DNA of 64,000 nt, taken from assembly GCF_009852415.1 (NCBI RefSeq), contig NZ_WOXS01000002.1, forward strand, positions 3,512,001 to 3,576,000. Direction: 5' to 3'. A program made the translations under genes and the position numbers. The number at the start of each line of letters is the position of its first letter. Within the stretch, counting starts at the first letter, position 1. The notes under the pieces are model-generated. The model did no database searches. It saw only the letters and a list, made by a program, of their open reading frames with translations, and had not been told where the DNA came from. This document shows, piece by piece, positions 26,021 to 33,174 of this stretch. Source of the DNA: Streptomyces sp. Tu 3180. Lineage in GTDB: Bacteria > Actinomycetota > Actinomycetes > Streptomycetales > Streptomycetaceae.

Positions 26021-27301
26021 TCAGCCCTTGAAGCGCGGGAACGCGCTGCGGCCGGCGTACACCGCGGCGTCGTCGAGGATCTCCTCGATGCGCAGCAGCT
26101 GGTTGTACTTGGCGACGCGCTCGGAGCGGGCCGGGGCGCCGGTCTTGATCTGGCCGCAGTTGGTGGCGACGGCCAGGTCGGCGATGGTGACGTCCTCGGT
26201 CTCGCCGGAGCGGTGGGACATCATGCACTTGAAGCCGTTGCGCTGGGCCAGCTCGACGGCGTCCAGGGTCTCGGTCAGCGAGCCGATCTGGTTGACCTTG
26301 ACCAGCAGGGCGTTGGCGGCGCCCTCCTCGATGCCGCGGGCCAGGCGCTCCGGATTGGTGACGAACAGGTCGTCGCCGACGAGCTGGACCTTGTCGCCGA
26401 GCTTGGCGGTGATGGTCTTCCAGCCCTCCCAGTCGTCCTCGAACAGCGGGTCCTCGATGGAGACGAGCGGGTACGCCTCGACGAGCTCGGCGTAGTACTC
26501 GGTCATCTCGGCGGCGGAGCGCTCCTTGCCCTCGAAGACGTAGGAGCCGTCCTTGTAGAACTCGGAGGCGGCGACGTCGAGGGCGAGGGCGATCTGCTCG
26601 CCGGGGGTGTAGCCGGCCTCCTTGATGGCCTCGAGGATGAGGTCGAGGGCCTCCCGGTTGGAGCCGAGGTTCGGGGCGAAGCCGCCCTCGTCGCCGAGGC
26701 CGGTGGCCAGGCCCTTGCTCTTCAGGACCTTCTTCAGGGTGTGGTAGACCTCGGCGCCCCAGCGCAGGGCCTCGGAGAAGGTCTCCGCGCCGATCGGGGC
26801 GATCATGAACTCCTGGATGTCCACGTTGGAGTCGGCGTGCGAGCCGCCGTTCAGGATGTTCATCATCGGCACCGGCAGCAGGTGCGCGTTCGGGCCGCCC
26901 AGGTAGCGGAAGAGCGGCAGGTCGGAGGCCTCGGAGGCGGCGTGGGCGACGGCGAGCGAGACACCGAGGATGGCGTTGGCGCCGAGCGAGCCCTTGTTGT
27001 CGGTGGCGTCCAGGTCGAACATCGCCTGGTCGATCAGGCGCTGCTCGGTGGCGTCGTAGCCGACGAGCTCCGGGCCGATCTGCTCGATGACGGCCAGGAC
27101 GGCCTTCTCGACGCCCTTGCCCAGGTAACGGTTGGCATCGCCGTCACGGAGTTCGATGGCCTCGAAGGCGCCGGTGGAGGCGCCGGACGGGACGGCGGCA
27201 CGACCCGTGCTGCCGTCGTCGAGGCCGACCTCGACCTCGACCGTGGGGTTGCCTCGGGAGTCCAGGATTTCCCGGGCTACGACGACGTCGATGGACGGCA
27301 C
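26021..27301 (-). CDS. eno: Enolase
   Basis: Phosphopyruvate hydratase (2-phosphoglycerate to phosphoenolpyruvate) of glycolysis, cytoplasmic and also found in the RNA degradosome of some bacteria. It has 426 residues. Visible marks are VAREILDSRGNPTVEVEV at the N-terminus, the mobile loop VPSGASTGAFEA, NGGSHADSNVDIQEFMI, the catalytic GDEGGFAPNL, the Mg ligands in SIEDPLFEDDW and VGDDLFVT, the active-site Lys in ALLVKVNQIGS and MMSHRSGETEDVTIADLAV. The GTG at 27301 is chosen: AAGGAG lies six bases upstream and the protein then starts MPSIDVVV as in homologues; the ATG at 27310 sits on the ribosome site itself. Confidence 0.97.
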   Translation of the reverse strand: MPSIDVVVAREILDSRGNPTVEVEVGLDDGSTGRAAVPSGASTGAFEAIELRDGDANRYLGKGVEKAVLAVIEQIGPELVGYDATEQRLIDQAMFDLDATDNKGSLGANAILGVSLAVAHAASEASDLPLFRYLGGPNAHLLPVPMMNILNGGSHADSNVDIQEFMIAPIGAETFSEALRWGAEVYHTLKKVLKSKGLATGLGDEGGFAPNLGSNREALDLILEAIKEAGYTPGEQIALALDVAASEFYKDGSYVFEGKERSAAEMTEYYAELVEAYPLVSIEDPLFEDDWEGWKTITAKLGDKVQLVGDDLFVTNPERLARGIEEGAANALLVKVNQIGSLTETLDAVELAQRNGFKCMMSHRSGETEDVTIADLAVATNCGQIKTGAPARSERVAKYNQLLRIEEILDDAAVYAGRSAFPRFKG

Positions 27302-27497
27302 GAGCATCTCCTTCTTGGATGTGACGCGGGTGAGCGGGGCCACTCAGGCCCTGCGAGTCCGAGCCTAACCGGCTCCGGGCGATCGGCATCCGGTCGCCCG
27401 TGTCGTGGACAGGAGCGAGCTTAGATTGTTTCCGCACGGAACAAAGCCGTTCCCGGAAACCCGGCGGAAACCGTGACCCGGCGGAGCCCGTGAAAAA

Positions 27498-27539
27498 CCC
27501 CGCCCCGGTGCGTACGGGGGAACACGCACCGGGGCGGGG
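27498..27539 (-). terminator. Rho-independent terminator of rpfA
   Basis: Perfect 16-bp arms (27498-27513 and 27524-27539) with a 10-base loop, followed on the minus strand by TTTTT. It is one of the few canonical intrinsic terminators in the window, 40 bases after the rpfA stop. Confidence 0.92.
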
Positions 27540-27577
27540 AGCCCGTGGGGACGGGGAGGGGCCGGAGGCCGCTGTCC

Positions 27578-28309
27578 TTACTTCAGGTGCAGCTGCTGGC
27601 CCGGGTAGATGAGGTCGGCGTCCTCGACGATGTCGTCGTTGAGCTCGAACAGCTTCGCCCAGCCGCCCTCGACGTCGTGCTCCTGGGCGATGGAGCTCAG
27701 GGTGTCGCCCTTGACGACCTTGTACTCGCCGTCGCCCTTGGCGACCTTCTCGCCGGTCGGAGTGGTGACGGTCTTCTTCGCGGCCGGGCGCTCGGCGGAG
27801 CGGGAGGCCTTCTGCCCGGTCCCACGGGTCTCGGCGGAGCCGGCGCCCTGCTCCTGACCCTGGGCGGTCTGACCCTGGCCCTGCGAGCCCTGCGAGGAGC
27901 CGCCGTCCTGGGTCTGGGCGGAGCCGCCGCCGTAGGGGGCGTTCGACAGGTTCACGCCGCAGACCGGCCAGGCGCCCTTGCCCTGGCCCGCGAGGACCTT
28001 CTCGGCGATCTCGATCTGCTGGGCCTTGCTGGCCTGGTCGGCGGTGGCGGCGTACTGCGTGCCGCCGTACGCGGCCCAGGTGGAGGCGGAGAACTGCAGA
28101 CCGCCGTAGTAGCCGTTGCCGGTGTTGATGGACCAGTTGCCGCCGGACTCGCACTGGGCGACGGCGTCCCACTCGGAGGCGGTGGCGGCGGAGGCCGTGC
28201 CGGACGCCACCAGCGGGGCGGCGACGGCGGCGCCGGCGACGCCGACGACGGCGATGGCGCGGGTGGCCTTGGACGGACGACGGTGCTTGCCCTTGCCGGA
28301 GAACAGCAT
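27578..28309 (-). CDS. rpfA: Resuscitation-promoting factor RpfA (secreted, LysM)
   Basis: Secreted peptidoglycan lytic enzyme of 243 residues. A signal peptide with a basic start (KGKHRRPSKATR) and cleavage near ASGTASAA is followed by the Rpf lysozyme-like domain (about 42-118): ASEWDAVAQCESGGNWSINT with the catalytic Glu in CESGG, then TGNGYYGGLQFSASTWAAYGG and a closing Cys in WPVCGVN. A Gln/Gly/Ser-rich linker (about 120-185) leads to a C-terminal LysM domain (YKVVKGDTLSSIAQEH to LIYPGQQLHLK). It acts in spore germination and dormancy exit. The leader carries a ydaO/c-di-AMP riboswitch, and an intrinsic terminator closes the unit. Confidence 0.95.
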   Translation of the reverse strand: MLFSGKGKHRRPSKATRAIAVVGVAGAAVAAPLVASGTASAATASEWDAVAQCESGGNWSINTGNGYYGGLQFSASTWAAYGGTQYAATADQASKAQQIEIAEKVLAGQGKGAWPVCGVNLSNAPYGGGSAQTQDGGSSQGSQGQGQTAQGQEQGAGSAETRGTGQKASRSAERPAAKKTVTTPTGEKVAKGDGEYKVVKGDTLSSIAQEHDVEGGWAKLFELNDDIVEDADLIYPGQQLHLK

Positions 28310-28321
28310 GGATGGATCCCC

Positions 28322-28492
28322 TCACCGACGCCTACGAGGTGAGCTGTCGGGTTCGGGCCGGTTGAGTTGCCCGGCCGCGCCCCTCACGGGACGCGGCTTC
28401 ACCCCGAGCCGGATCCGGCGTCAACCGCCCTGATCCGGCGCCTACCTTGGGTCCCCCGCTCCTGCCTGCGGCGCATGACGCGACGACTGTTC
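28322..28492 (-). ncRNA. c-di-AMP riboswitch (ydaO/yuaA type) in the rpfA leader
   Basis: On the minus strand the conserved blocks occur in order: GCGGGGGACCCA, GGGGTGAAGCCG, CCGAACCCG and ACAGCTCACCTCGTAGGC, followed at once by GGTGAGGGGATCC, which contains the rpfA ribosome site. These are hallmarks of the RF00379 class, which binds c-di-AMP and in actinobacteria typically precedes cell-wall hydrolase genes. The overlap of the 3' end with the ribosome site suggests control of translation, or of termination just before the start. The outer limits are estimated. Confidence 0.93.
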
Positions 28493-28602
28493 CCGTGCTG
28501 CCACTGGCAGGATTCGGCGTGGCGGCAGCCGGGGCCCGCGGTGGCGAGCGGTCACGACCGTAGACACGCGATCGGCGGAATTTCAAAGACGATCAGGGCC
28601 TC

Positions 28603-28618
28603 TGAGACCTATCTCTCA
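28603..28618. promoter_or_regulatory. Inverted repeat TGAGA-N6-TCTCA upstream of the rpfA riboswitch
   Basis: Perfect 5-bp arms with the 6-base spacing of CRP/FNR sites (TGTGA-N6-TCACA), though one base differs in each arm. It lies about 110 bases upstream of the aptamer, near where an rpfA promoter should be. Cyclic-AMP/Crp control is an inference only. Confidence 0.35.
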
Positions 28619-28688
28619 CCGTCTGCAAAACGGACATTCAGCACGAAACGTGACGTCAACTGTCGCCGTCCGCCCGCCCCTTCGGGCG

Positions 28689-29687
28689 TCACTCCCTGCC
28701 CGGCTCGACCCCGACCTCGAGCTTCTGACCGGGCAGGATGAGGTCCGGGTCGGCACCGACGGCCTGCTCGTTCTCCGCGTAGAGCGCACGCCATCCGCCA
28801 TCGAGCTCAAGGGAGTCGGCGATGGACCAGAGACTGTCGCCGGAGCGCACGGTGTAGGACCCGTCCGCGGTGTCGCGGGGGGCGTCGGCGCCGCGCGAGG
28901 CGTGCCGGCCGGACGCCTCGGCGGTGCGGTCCTCGCCCTCGCCCTCCTCGGCGCTGGCGCCGCGGTGGCGGCCGGCCCCGCTGTCCGTGAGCGCCGAAGA
29001 ACCGTCGATCTGCCCGGACTTGTCCGACTCGTCACTTTTCGGCGCGGCCGGGGCGGAGGGGGAGGCGCCGGACCCGGCGTCCGAACCAGCGGACTTGCCG
29101 GACTTGTCCGACTTGGGTGATTCGTCGTCCGTGTCCTTCGCGCTCGCCGACGGGCCGGACGACGGCGAGGAGGAGGCGGAAGCGGACGGCTCGTCGGAGT
29201 CCGGAGTCCCGGACGCGTCCGGCGCGTCGGGCGAGCCGGACGGCTCGGAGGAGCCGGATCCGCCCGGCGTGGAGTCCTCCGCCACGCCCGTGTCGACGCC
29301 GGCCGACGCGGAGCCCTGCTGCAGGCCCGCCGTCAGTCCGCAGGTGCGCCACGCACCGACCCCCTGGTCGGCGAGGATTCTCTCGGCCACGGCTATCTGC
29401 TGGCCGCGACTGGCCTGGTCGGGGCTCGGCGCGTAGTCGAGTCCGCCGTAGTTCTCCCAGTCGTCCTGCGTCAACTGCAGGCCGCCGTAGTAGCCGTTGC
29501 CGGTGTTCTGGCTCCAGGAGCCACCGCTCTCGCACTCCGCGACCCGGTCCCAGGTCGCGCCGTCGGCCGCGCTGGCGCTGCCGGCCCCGAGGAGCGGGAT
29601 CGCGATGGCGGAGCCGGTCACTCCGGCCGCGACGAGGAGTGCCGGAGCCTGGCGGGGGCGGCGGTGCCGACCGTTCCCGGAGAGCAT
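28689..29687 (-). CDS. rpfC: Resuscitation-promoting factor (secreted, long linker, LysM)
   Basis: Second Rpf muralytic enzyme, 332 residues, immediately upstream of rpfA on the same strand. Signal peptide cleavage is expected near AGSASAADG. The Rpf domain (about 41-118) has the catalytic Glu in AECESGGSW, then TGNGYYGGLQLTQDDWENYGG and WRTCGL. It differs from RpfA by a long Ser/Asp/Pro/Lys-rich linker (about 120-280) suited to spanning the wall, before a LysM domain (YTVRSGDSLWSIADSLE to LILPGQKLEVG). I see no riboswitch blocks in its 207-bp upstream gap. A plausible TTGTGA/ATACG promoter lies about 90 bases before the start. Named after the S. coelicolor rpfA/rpfC pair from memory. Confidence 0.9.
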   Translation of the reverse strand: MLSGNGRHRRPRQAPALLVAAGVTGSAIAIPLLGAGSASAADGATWDRVAECESGGSWSQNTGNGYYGGLQLTQDDWENYGGLDYAPSPDQASRGQQIAVAERILADQGVGAWRTCGLTAGLQQGSASAGVDTGVAEDSTPGGSGSSEPSGSPDAPDASGTPDSDEPSASASSSPSSGPSASAKDTDDESPKSDKSGKSAGSDAGSGASPSAPAAPKSDESDKSGQIDGSSALTDSGAGRHRGASAEEGEGEDRTAEASGRHASRGADAPRDTADGSYTVRSGDSLWSIADSLELDGGWRALYAENEQAVGADPDLILPGQKLEVGVEPGRE

Positions 29688-29894
29688 GCGGAGACCTTTC
29701 GCAAGACAGCAGTTGCCGGCGCGGCGGATGAAGCGGAGGTGCCGCGCTTGATGGGTGAACGTATCGGCAGACGATCACTTGTCACAAGTTCATGCCGCGC
29801 AGATCACGTGAAGATCACAGAAATGAGCGCGTGTCATGTTTGCGCTGGTCCGCACGGGCCCGGGGAAGGAGACGCGGAAACCGGGGTTCCCTCG

Positions 29895-31217
29895 TCAGGC
29901 CGCCGGTGGGGTGAACTCCACCGGCAGGGTGCGCAGTCCGCGCATGATGAGCCCGCCGCGCCAGCGCAGTTCGGCGGGGTCCACCGCGAGCCGGAGGTCC
30001 GGCAGGCGGGTCAGCAGCGTGGCGAGCGCGGTCTGGCCCTCCAGACGGGCCAGCGGCGCGCCCAGGCAGTAGTGGATGCCGTGGCCGTACCCCAGGTGCT
30101 GGTTGTCGCGCCGGCCGAGGTCGAGCACGTCCGGGTCGGCGAACCGTTCCGGGTCCCGGTCCGCGGCGGCCAGGACGACGAGGACCGGGTCGCCGGCCGC
30201 GACGCGCTGCCCGCCGATGGTGACCGGCTCGGTGGCGAACCGCCAGGTGGCGAGCTCCACCGGGCCGTCGTAGCGCAGCAGTTCCTCGACACCGGTCTCC
30301 AGCAGCGCGCGTTCCCCGGCGGCCAGCGACCTCTGCAGGCGGTCGCGCTGCCCGGGATGGGTGAGCAGGGCGTAGGTGCCGTTGCCGATGAGGTTGACGG
30401 TGGTCTCGAAACCGGCGAACAGCAGGATGAACGCCATCGCGGCGGCCTCGTTCTCGGTGAGGTGCTCACCGTGGTCGGAGGCGCGGATGAGCCCGGAGAT
30501 GAGGTCCTCGCCGGGGGCGGGCTCGGCGGGCAGGGCCTCGCGCTTGCGGTGGATGAGGTCGGCGAGGTAGCCGCGCATCTTCTTCACGGACCGCGCCACC
30601 CCGCCCCTCGGGCCGCCCTGGTGACGGATCATCATGCCCGCCCAGTCCCGGAAGTCGTCCTGGTCCTCCCGGGGGACGCCCAGCAGGTCGCAGATGGCGT
30701 GAATGGGGAGGGGGAAGGCGAACTCGTGGATGAGGTCGGCGGAGCCGCCGCCCGCGAACCGGTCGATGAGCCCGTCGGTGAGCTGCTGCACCCGGGGCGC
30801 GAACTCGGCGACGCGGCGCGGCGTGAACGCCTTGCTGACCAGCCGGCGCAGCCGGGTGTGGTCCGGCGGGTCGATGTTGAGCAGATGCGTCATCAGCTCC
30901 GCCTTGCGCTCACCGGGGATGCCGGTCCTGCCCCTGGCGTGCGCGGGCTCGTCGTGGTGCGCCGGGTTCTTGGACAGGCGGGGGTCGGCGAGGGTCTGCC
31001 GGGCGTCGGCGTACCGGGTGACCAGCCAGGCCTCGACCCCGCTGGGCAGCCGCGTCCGGTGCACGGGCGCGTGCTCGCGCAGCCAGGCGTAGGCGGGGTA
31101 GGGATCGCTCGCGAACTCCCAGGTGAAGAGTTCGGGGGCGCTGTTCCCGGGGCTCCCCGGGTTTCCCGGGCTCTCCGGGCTCTCGGGCCGGGACTGGTGC
31201 TGGTGCTGGTCGGTCAC
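29895..31217 (-). CDS. Cytochrome P450, CYP107-like
   Basis: Soluble bacterial class I P450, 440 residues. The I-helix reads FILLFAGFETTVNL (residues 268-272 AGFET, the oxygen-binding Thr), the K-helix ExxR is E312-LLR, and the heme loop is GYGHGIHYCLGAPLARLEG with Cys384 as the iron ligand; the Phe usually opening this loop is Tyr-Gly here. The N-terminal 28 residues are Pro/Ser/Gly-rich and likely disordered. It needs ferredoxin and reductase, neither encoded nearby. From memory it corresponds to S. coelicolor CYP107U1, which has been linked to sporulation. The substrate is unknown. It lies 51 bases downstream of mazG. Confidence 0.9.
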   Translation of the reverse strand: MTDQHQHQSRPESPESPGNPGSPGNSAPELFTWEFASDPYPAYAWLREHAPVHRTRLPSGVEAWLVTRYADARQTLADPRLSKNPAHHDEPAHARGRTGIPGERKAELMTHLLNIDPPDHTRLRRLVSKAFTPRRVAEFAPRVQQLTDGLIDRFAGGGSADLIHEFAFPLPIHAICDLLGVPREDQDDFRDWAGMMIRHQGGPRGGVARSVKKMRGYLADLIHRKREALPAEPAPGEDLISGLIRASDHGEHLTENEAAAMAFILLFAGFETTVNLIGNGTYALLTHPGQRDRLQRSLAAGERALLETGVEELLRYDGPVELATWRFATEPVTIGGQRVAAGDPVLVVLAAADRDPERFADPDVLDLGRRDNQHLGYGHGIHYCLGAPLARLEGQTALATLLTRLPDLRLAVDPAELRWRGGLIMRGLRTLPVEFTPPAA

Positions 31218-31268
31218 CTCTCGACCGTATCCGGCGGCGGACGGGCGGTACGGCCCGGCCGGTGCCGC

Positions 31269-32258
31269 CTACTCCCCCACTCCCTCGGCGGCCCGCACCG
31301 CGTCCCGGTAGGCCCGGGCCGCCGCGCGCAGCGCCGCCTCCGGGTCGACGCCCTCCTCCTCGGCCCGCACCGCGAGGGCGAGCAGGTCGTAGCCGACGCC
31401 CTCCGCCCGGGGCAGGGGGACGTCCAGGCCCGCCGTGCGGACGCGGGAGGCGAGTTTGGCGGCGAGGGCCAGTCCGGGCTGGCCGAGGGGGATGCCCTCG
31501 GTGACCGAGGTGCGCCGCTTCTCCACCGCCTTGGTGCGCAGCCAGTGCTCCTTGACCTCCTCGGGGGTGGTCGCCGTCGCGTCGCCGAAGACGTGGGGGT
31601 GGCGGTGGATGAGCTTGGCGACGATGCCGCCGGCCACGTCGTCGACGGAGAAGGGCTCCTCGGGGTGCTCCTCGGCGATCCGGGCGTGGAAGACGACCTG
31701 GAGGAGGACGTCCCCCAGCTCCTCGCGCAGTTCGTCCCGGTCGCCCTCCTCGATGGCCTCGACGAGTTCGTACGCCTCCTCGATGCCGTACTTCGCCAGG
31801 CCCCGGTGGGTCTGCCGGGAGGACCAGGGGCACTCGGCGCGGATGCGGTCCATGACCTGCACCAGGTCGAGCAGCCGGGCCCCCGGCAGGTCGTAGGAGG
31901 CGGGCAGCAGCTCCAGCTCGGGCATCCGGACCCGGCCGGACCCGGCCAGGCGCGCCAGCCCGTCGGTCAGGGCGGGCTCGCCCTCGCCCGTGGCCACGAC
32001 CACCACCGTCCGCCCGCCGGCGCAGGCGTCCACCAGGTCCTGGGCGGTCGGGGACGCCTCCTCGACCCGTATCCCCGCCTCGCGCAGGTACGGCAGCTGC
32101 GGGTGCGCGCCGTCCGCGCACAGCACCCGGTCGGCCGCGTGCAGGGCCTGCCAGGCCGGCCAGGACAGCAGGCCGGGCGCGACGCGGTGGCTGGTGGTGA
32201 GCAGGACGACGCGGCCGGGGGCGGCCTCGGAGCGGGGGGCGGTGCTGGTTGCGTTCAC
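31269..32258 (-). CDS. mazG: Nucleoside triphosphate pyrophosphohydrolase MazG with degenerate methylase-like N-terminus
   Basis: House-cleaning enzyme hydrolysing (d)NTPs to NMP and pyrophosphate; 329 residues. The MazG domain (about 130-230) has LLDLVQVMDRIRAECPW, KYGIEEAYELVEAIEEGD and the Mg-binding EELGDVLLQVVFHARIAEE. A C-terminal helical part follows (LALAAKLASRVRTAGLDV). The first 110 residues (GRVVLLTTSHRVAPGLLSW, ALHAADRVLCADG) resemble part of a tetrapyrrole-methylase fold as in YabN-type fusions, but are shortened. The GTG at 32258 is preferred: TAGTTT ends seven bases upstream, compatible with a leaderless mRNA; GTG at 32282 is the alternative. Confidence 0.88.
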   Translation of the reverse strand: MNATSTAPRSEAAPGRVVLLTTSHRVAPGLLSWPAWQALHAADRVLCADGAHPQLPYLREAGIRVEEASPTAQDLVDACAGGRTVVVVATGEGEPALTDGLARLAGSGRVRMPELELLPASYDLPGARLLDLVQVMDRIRAECPWSSRQTHRGLAKYGIEEAYELVEAIEEGDRDELREELGDVLLQVVFHARIAEEHPEEPFSVDDVAGGIVAKLIHRHPHVFGDATATTPEEVKEHWLRTKAVEKRRTSVTEGIPLGQPGLALAAKLASRVRTAGLDVPLPRAEGVGYDLLALAVRAEEEGVDPEAALRAAARAYRDAVRAAEGVGE

Positions 32259-32334
32259 AGCTCCGAAACTAGCCCACACCACCGACGGGCCCGGAAACCG
32301 TCCACAGGGTGCCGGGGCCGGGGCGGCCCGGGCG

Positions 32335-32982
32335 TCACAGGGGCTGCGGGGTCCCGGCCGGCGTGACGTCCCGCACCCACGGGGTCCTGGCGTCGACCCG
32401 GCTGCTCTTCTCCACGTCCCAGGTGCCGTAGCGCGGGTTGAGGTCGATGCCGAGGTCCTTGCCCGCCTCGGACAGCGCCTTCCAGAACTCGGGCCGGCCG
32501 GTGTCGGTGCCGAGCCGCTCGGCGAGCTTCTGCGCCTCGAGCTGGAGGCGGAGGTTCTCGTCGAGGCGCCGCGGCGGCACGCCGTACTGCTGCAGCCAGG
32601 CCGCCTCGAGCGCCTCGGCGCCGCCGGCCTGCTCCTCCAGCCCGGACCGCATCCGCTGGACCTCCCGGGGGGTGACGGTCACGCCGGCGTCGCGCGCGGC
32701 GTGCTGCAGCACCCGGTCCAGGACCATGCCGTGCAGGGTGTCGCGGGTGAGGCTGCCGGTGCGGGCGACGGCCTGCTCGTACTGGGCCTCGTCCGGCACG
32801 GCCGCCCGGTGGGCCGCACGGACCTCCTCGACCCGGTTCTCCAGCTGCGACACGGTGATCCGCTGGTCTCCGACGACGGCCGCCGCACCCGGATGCGCGT
32901 CGTTTCCGCAGGCGGTGAGCAGGGGAGCCGCCGCGGCGATCGCGGCGGTGAGCAGGAGCGCGGTGCGACGGCGGCGGTGCAA
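32335..32982 (-). CDS. SurA N-terminal domain lipoprotein
   Basis: Exported lipoprotein of 215 residues. The basic start and hydrophobic stretch end in the lipobox LLTAC (Cys about residue 24). The mature part begins GNDAHPGAAAVVGDQRITVSQLENRV, the SurA/PrsA-like N-terminal chaperone module, and is then mostly helical. No parvulin domain is visible, so a chaperone rather than a prolyl isomerase is likely. TTG at 32982 is chosen because GGGAGG lies six bases upstream; the longer frame to 33135 lacks a ribosome site and would hide the signal peptide. It lies 76 bases upstream of mazG on the same strand, and an operator-like inverted repeat precedes it. Confidence 0.85.
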   Translation of the reverse strand: MHRRRRTALLLTAAIAAAAPLLTACGNDAHPGAAAVVGDQRITVSQLENRVEEVRAAHRAAVPDEAQYEQAVARTGSLTRDTLHGMVLDRVLQHAARDAGVTVTPREVQRMRSGLEEQAGGAEALEAAWLQQYGVPPRRLDENLRLQLEAQKLAERLGTDTGRPEFWKALSEAGKDLGIDLNPRYGTWDVEKSSRVDARTPWVRDVTPAGTPQPL

Positions 32983-33001
32983 GGAAACCTCCCGAGGAGA
33001 G

Positions 33002-33021
33002 TTTGTGCGGCGGTGCACAAA
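33002..33021. promoter_or_regulatory. Perfect inverted repeat upstream of the SurA-like lipoprotein gene
   Basis: TTTGTGC-N6-GCACAAA has 7-bp perfect arms and contains the CRP/FNR-like spacing (TGTGC-N6-GCACA). It sits about 20-40 bases before the TTG start, where a repressor would block transcription. Confidence 0.5.
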
Positions 33022-33174
33022 GTCTTGCGGTGATCGATGGTAGGCATCGGCCAAGCTCTGGCCAACCCATTCGACCAACGATTCACGGGGACTTACGGCA
33101 CCGCCGCGCCCCGCGGCCGGGCGACCGGGCGCCACGGCGCGGCGGCTCCGCCGCCCGGAGCAGCCCGCCGTCCG

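Noticed and set aside
29688..29894. Second ydaO-type riboswitch upstream of rpfC
   Set aside because: None of the conserved blocks seen upstream of rpfA occur here. GTGATC-type repeats are present but do not form a clear site.
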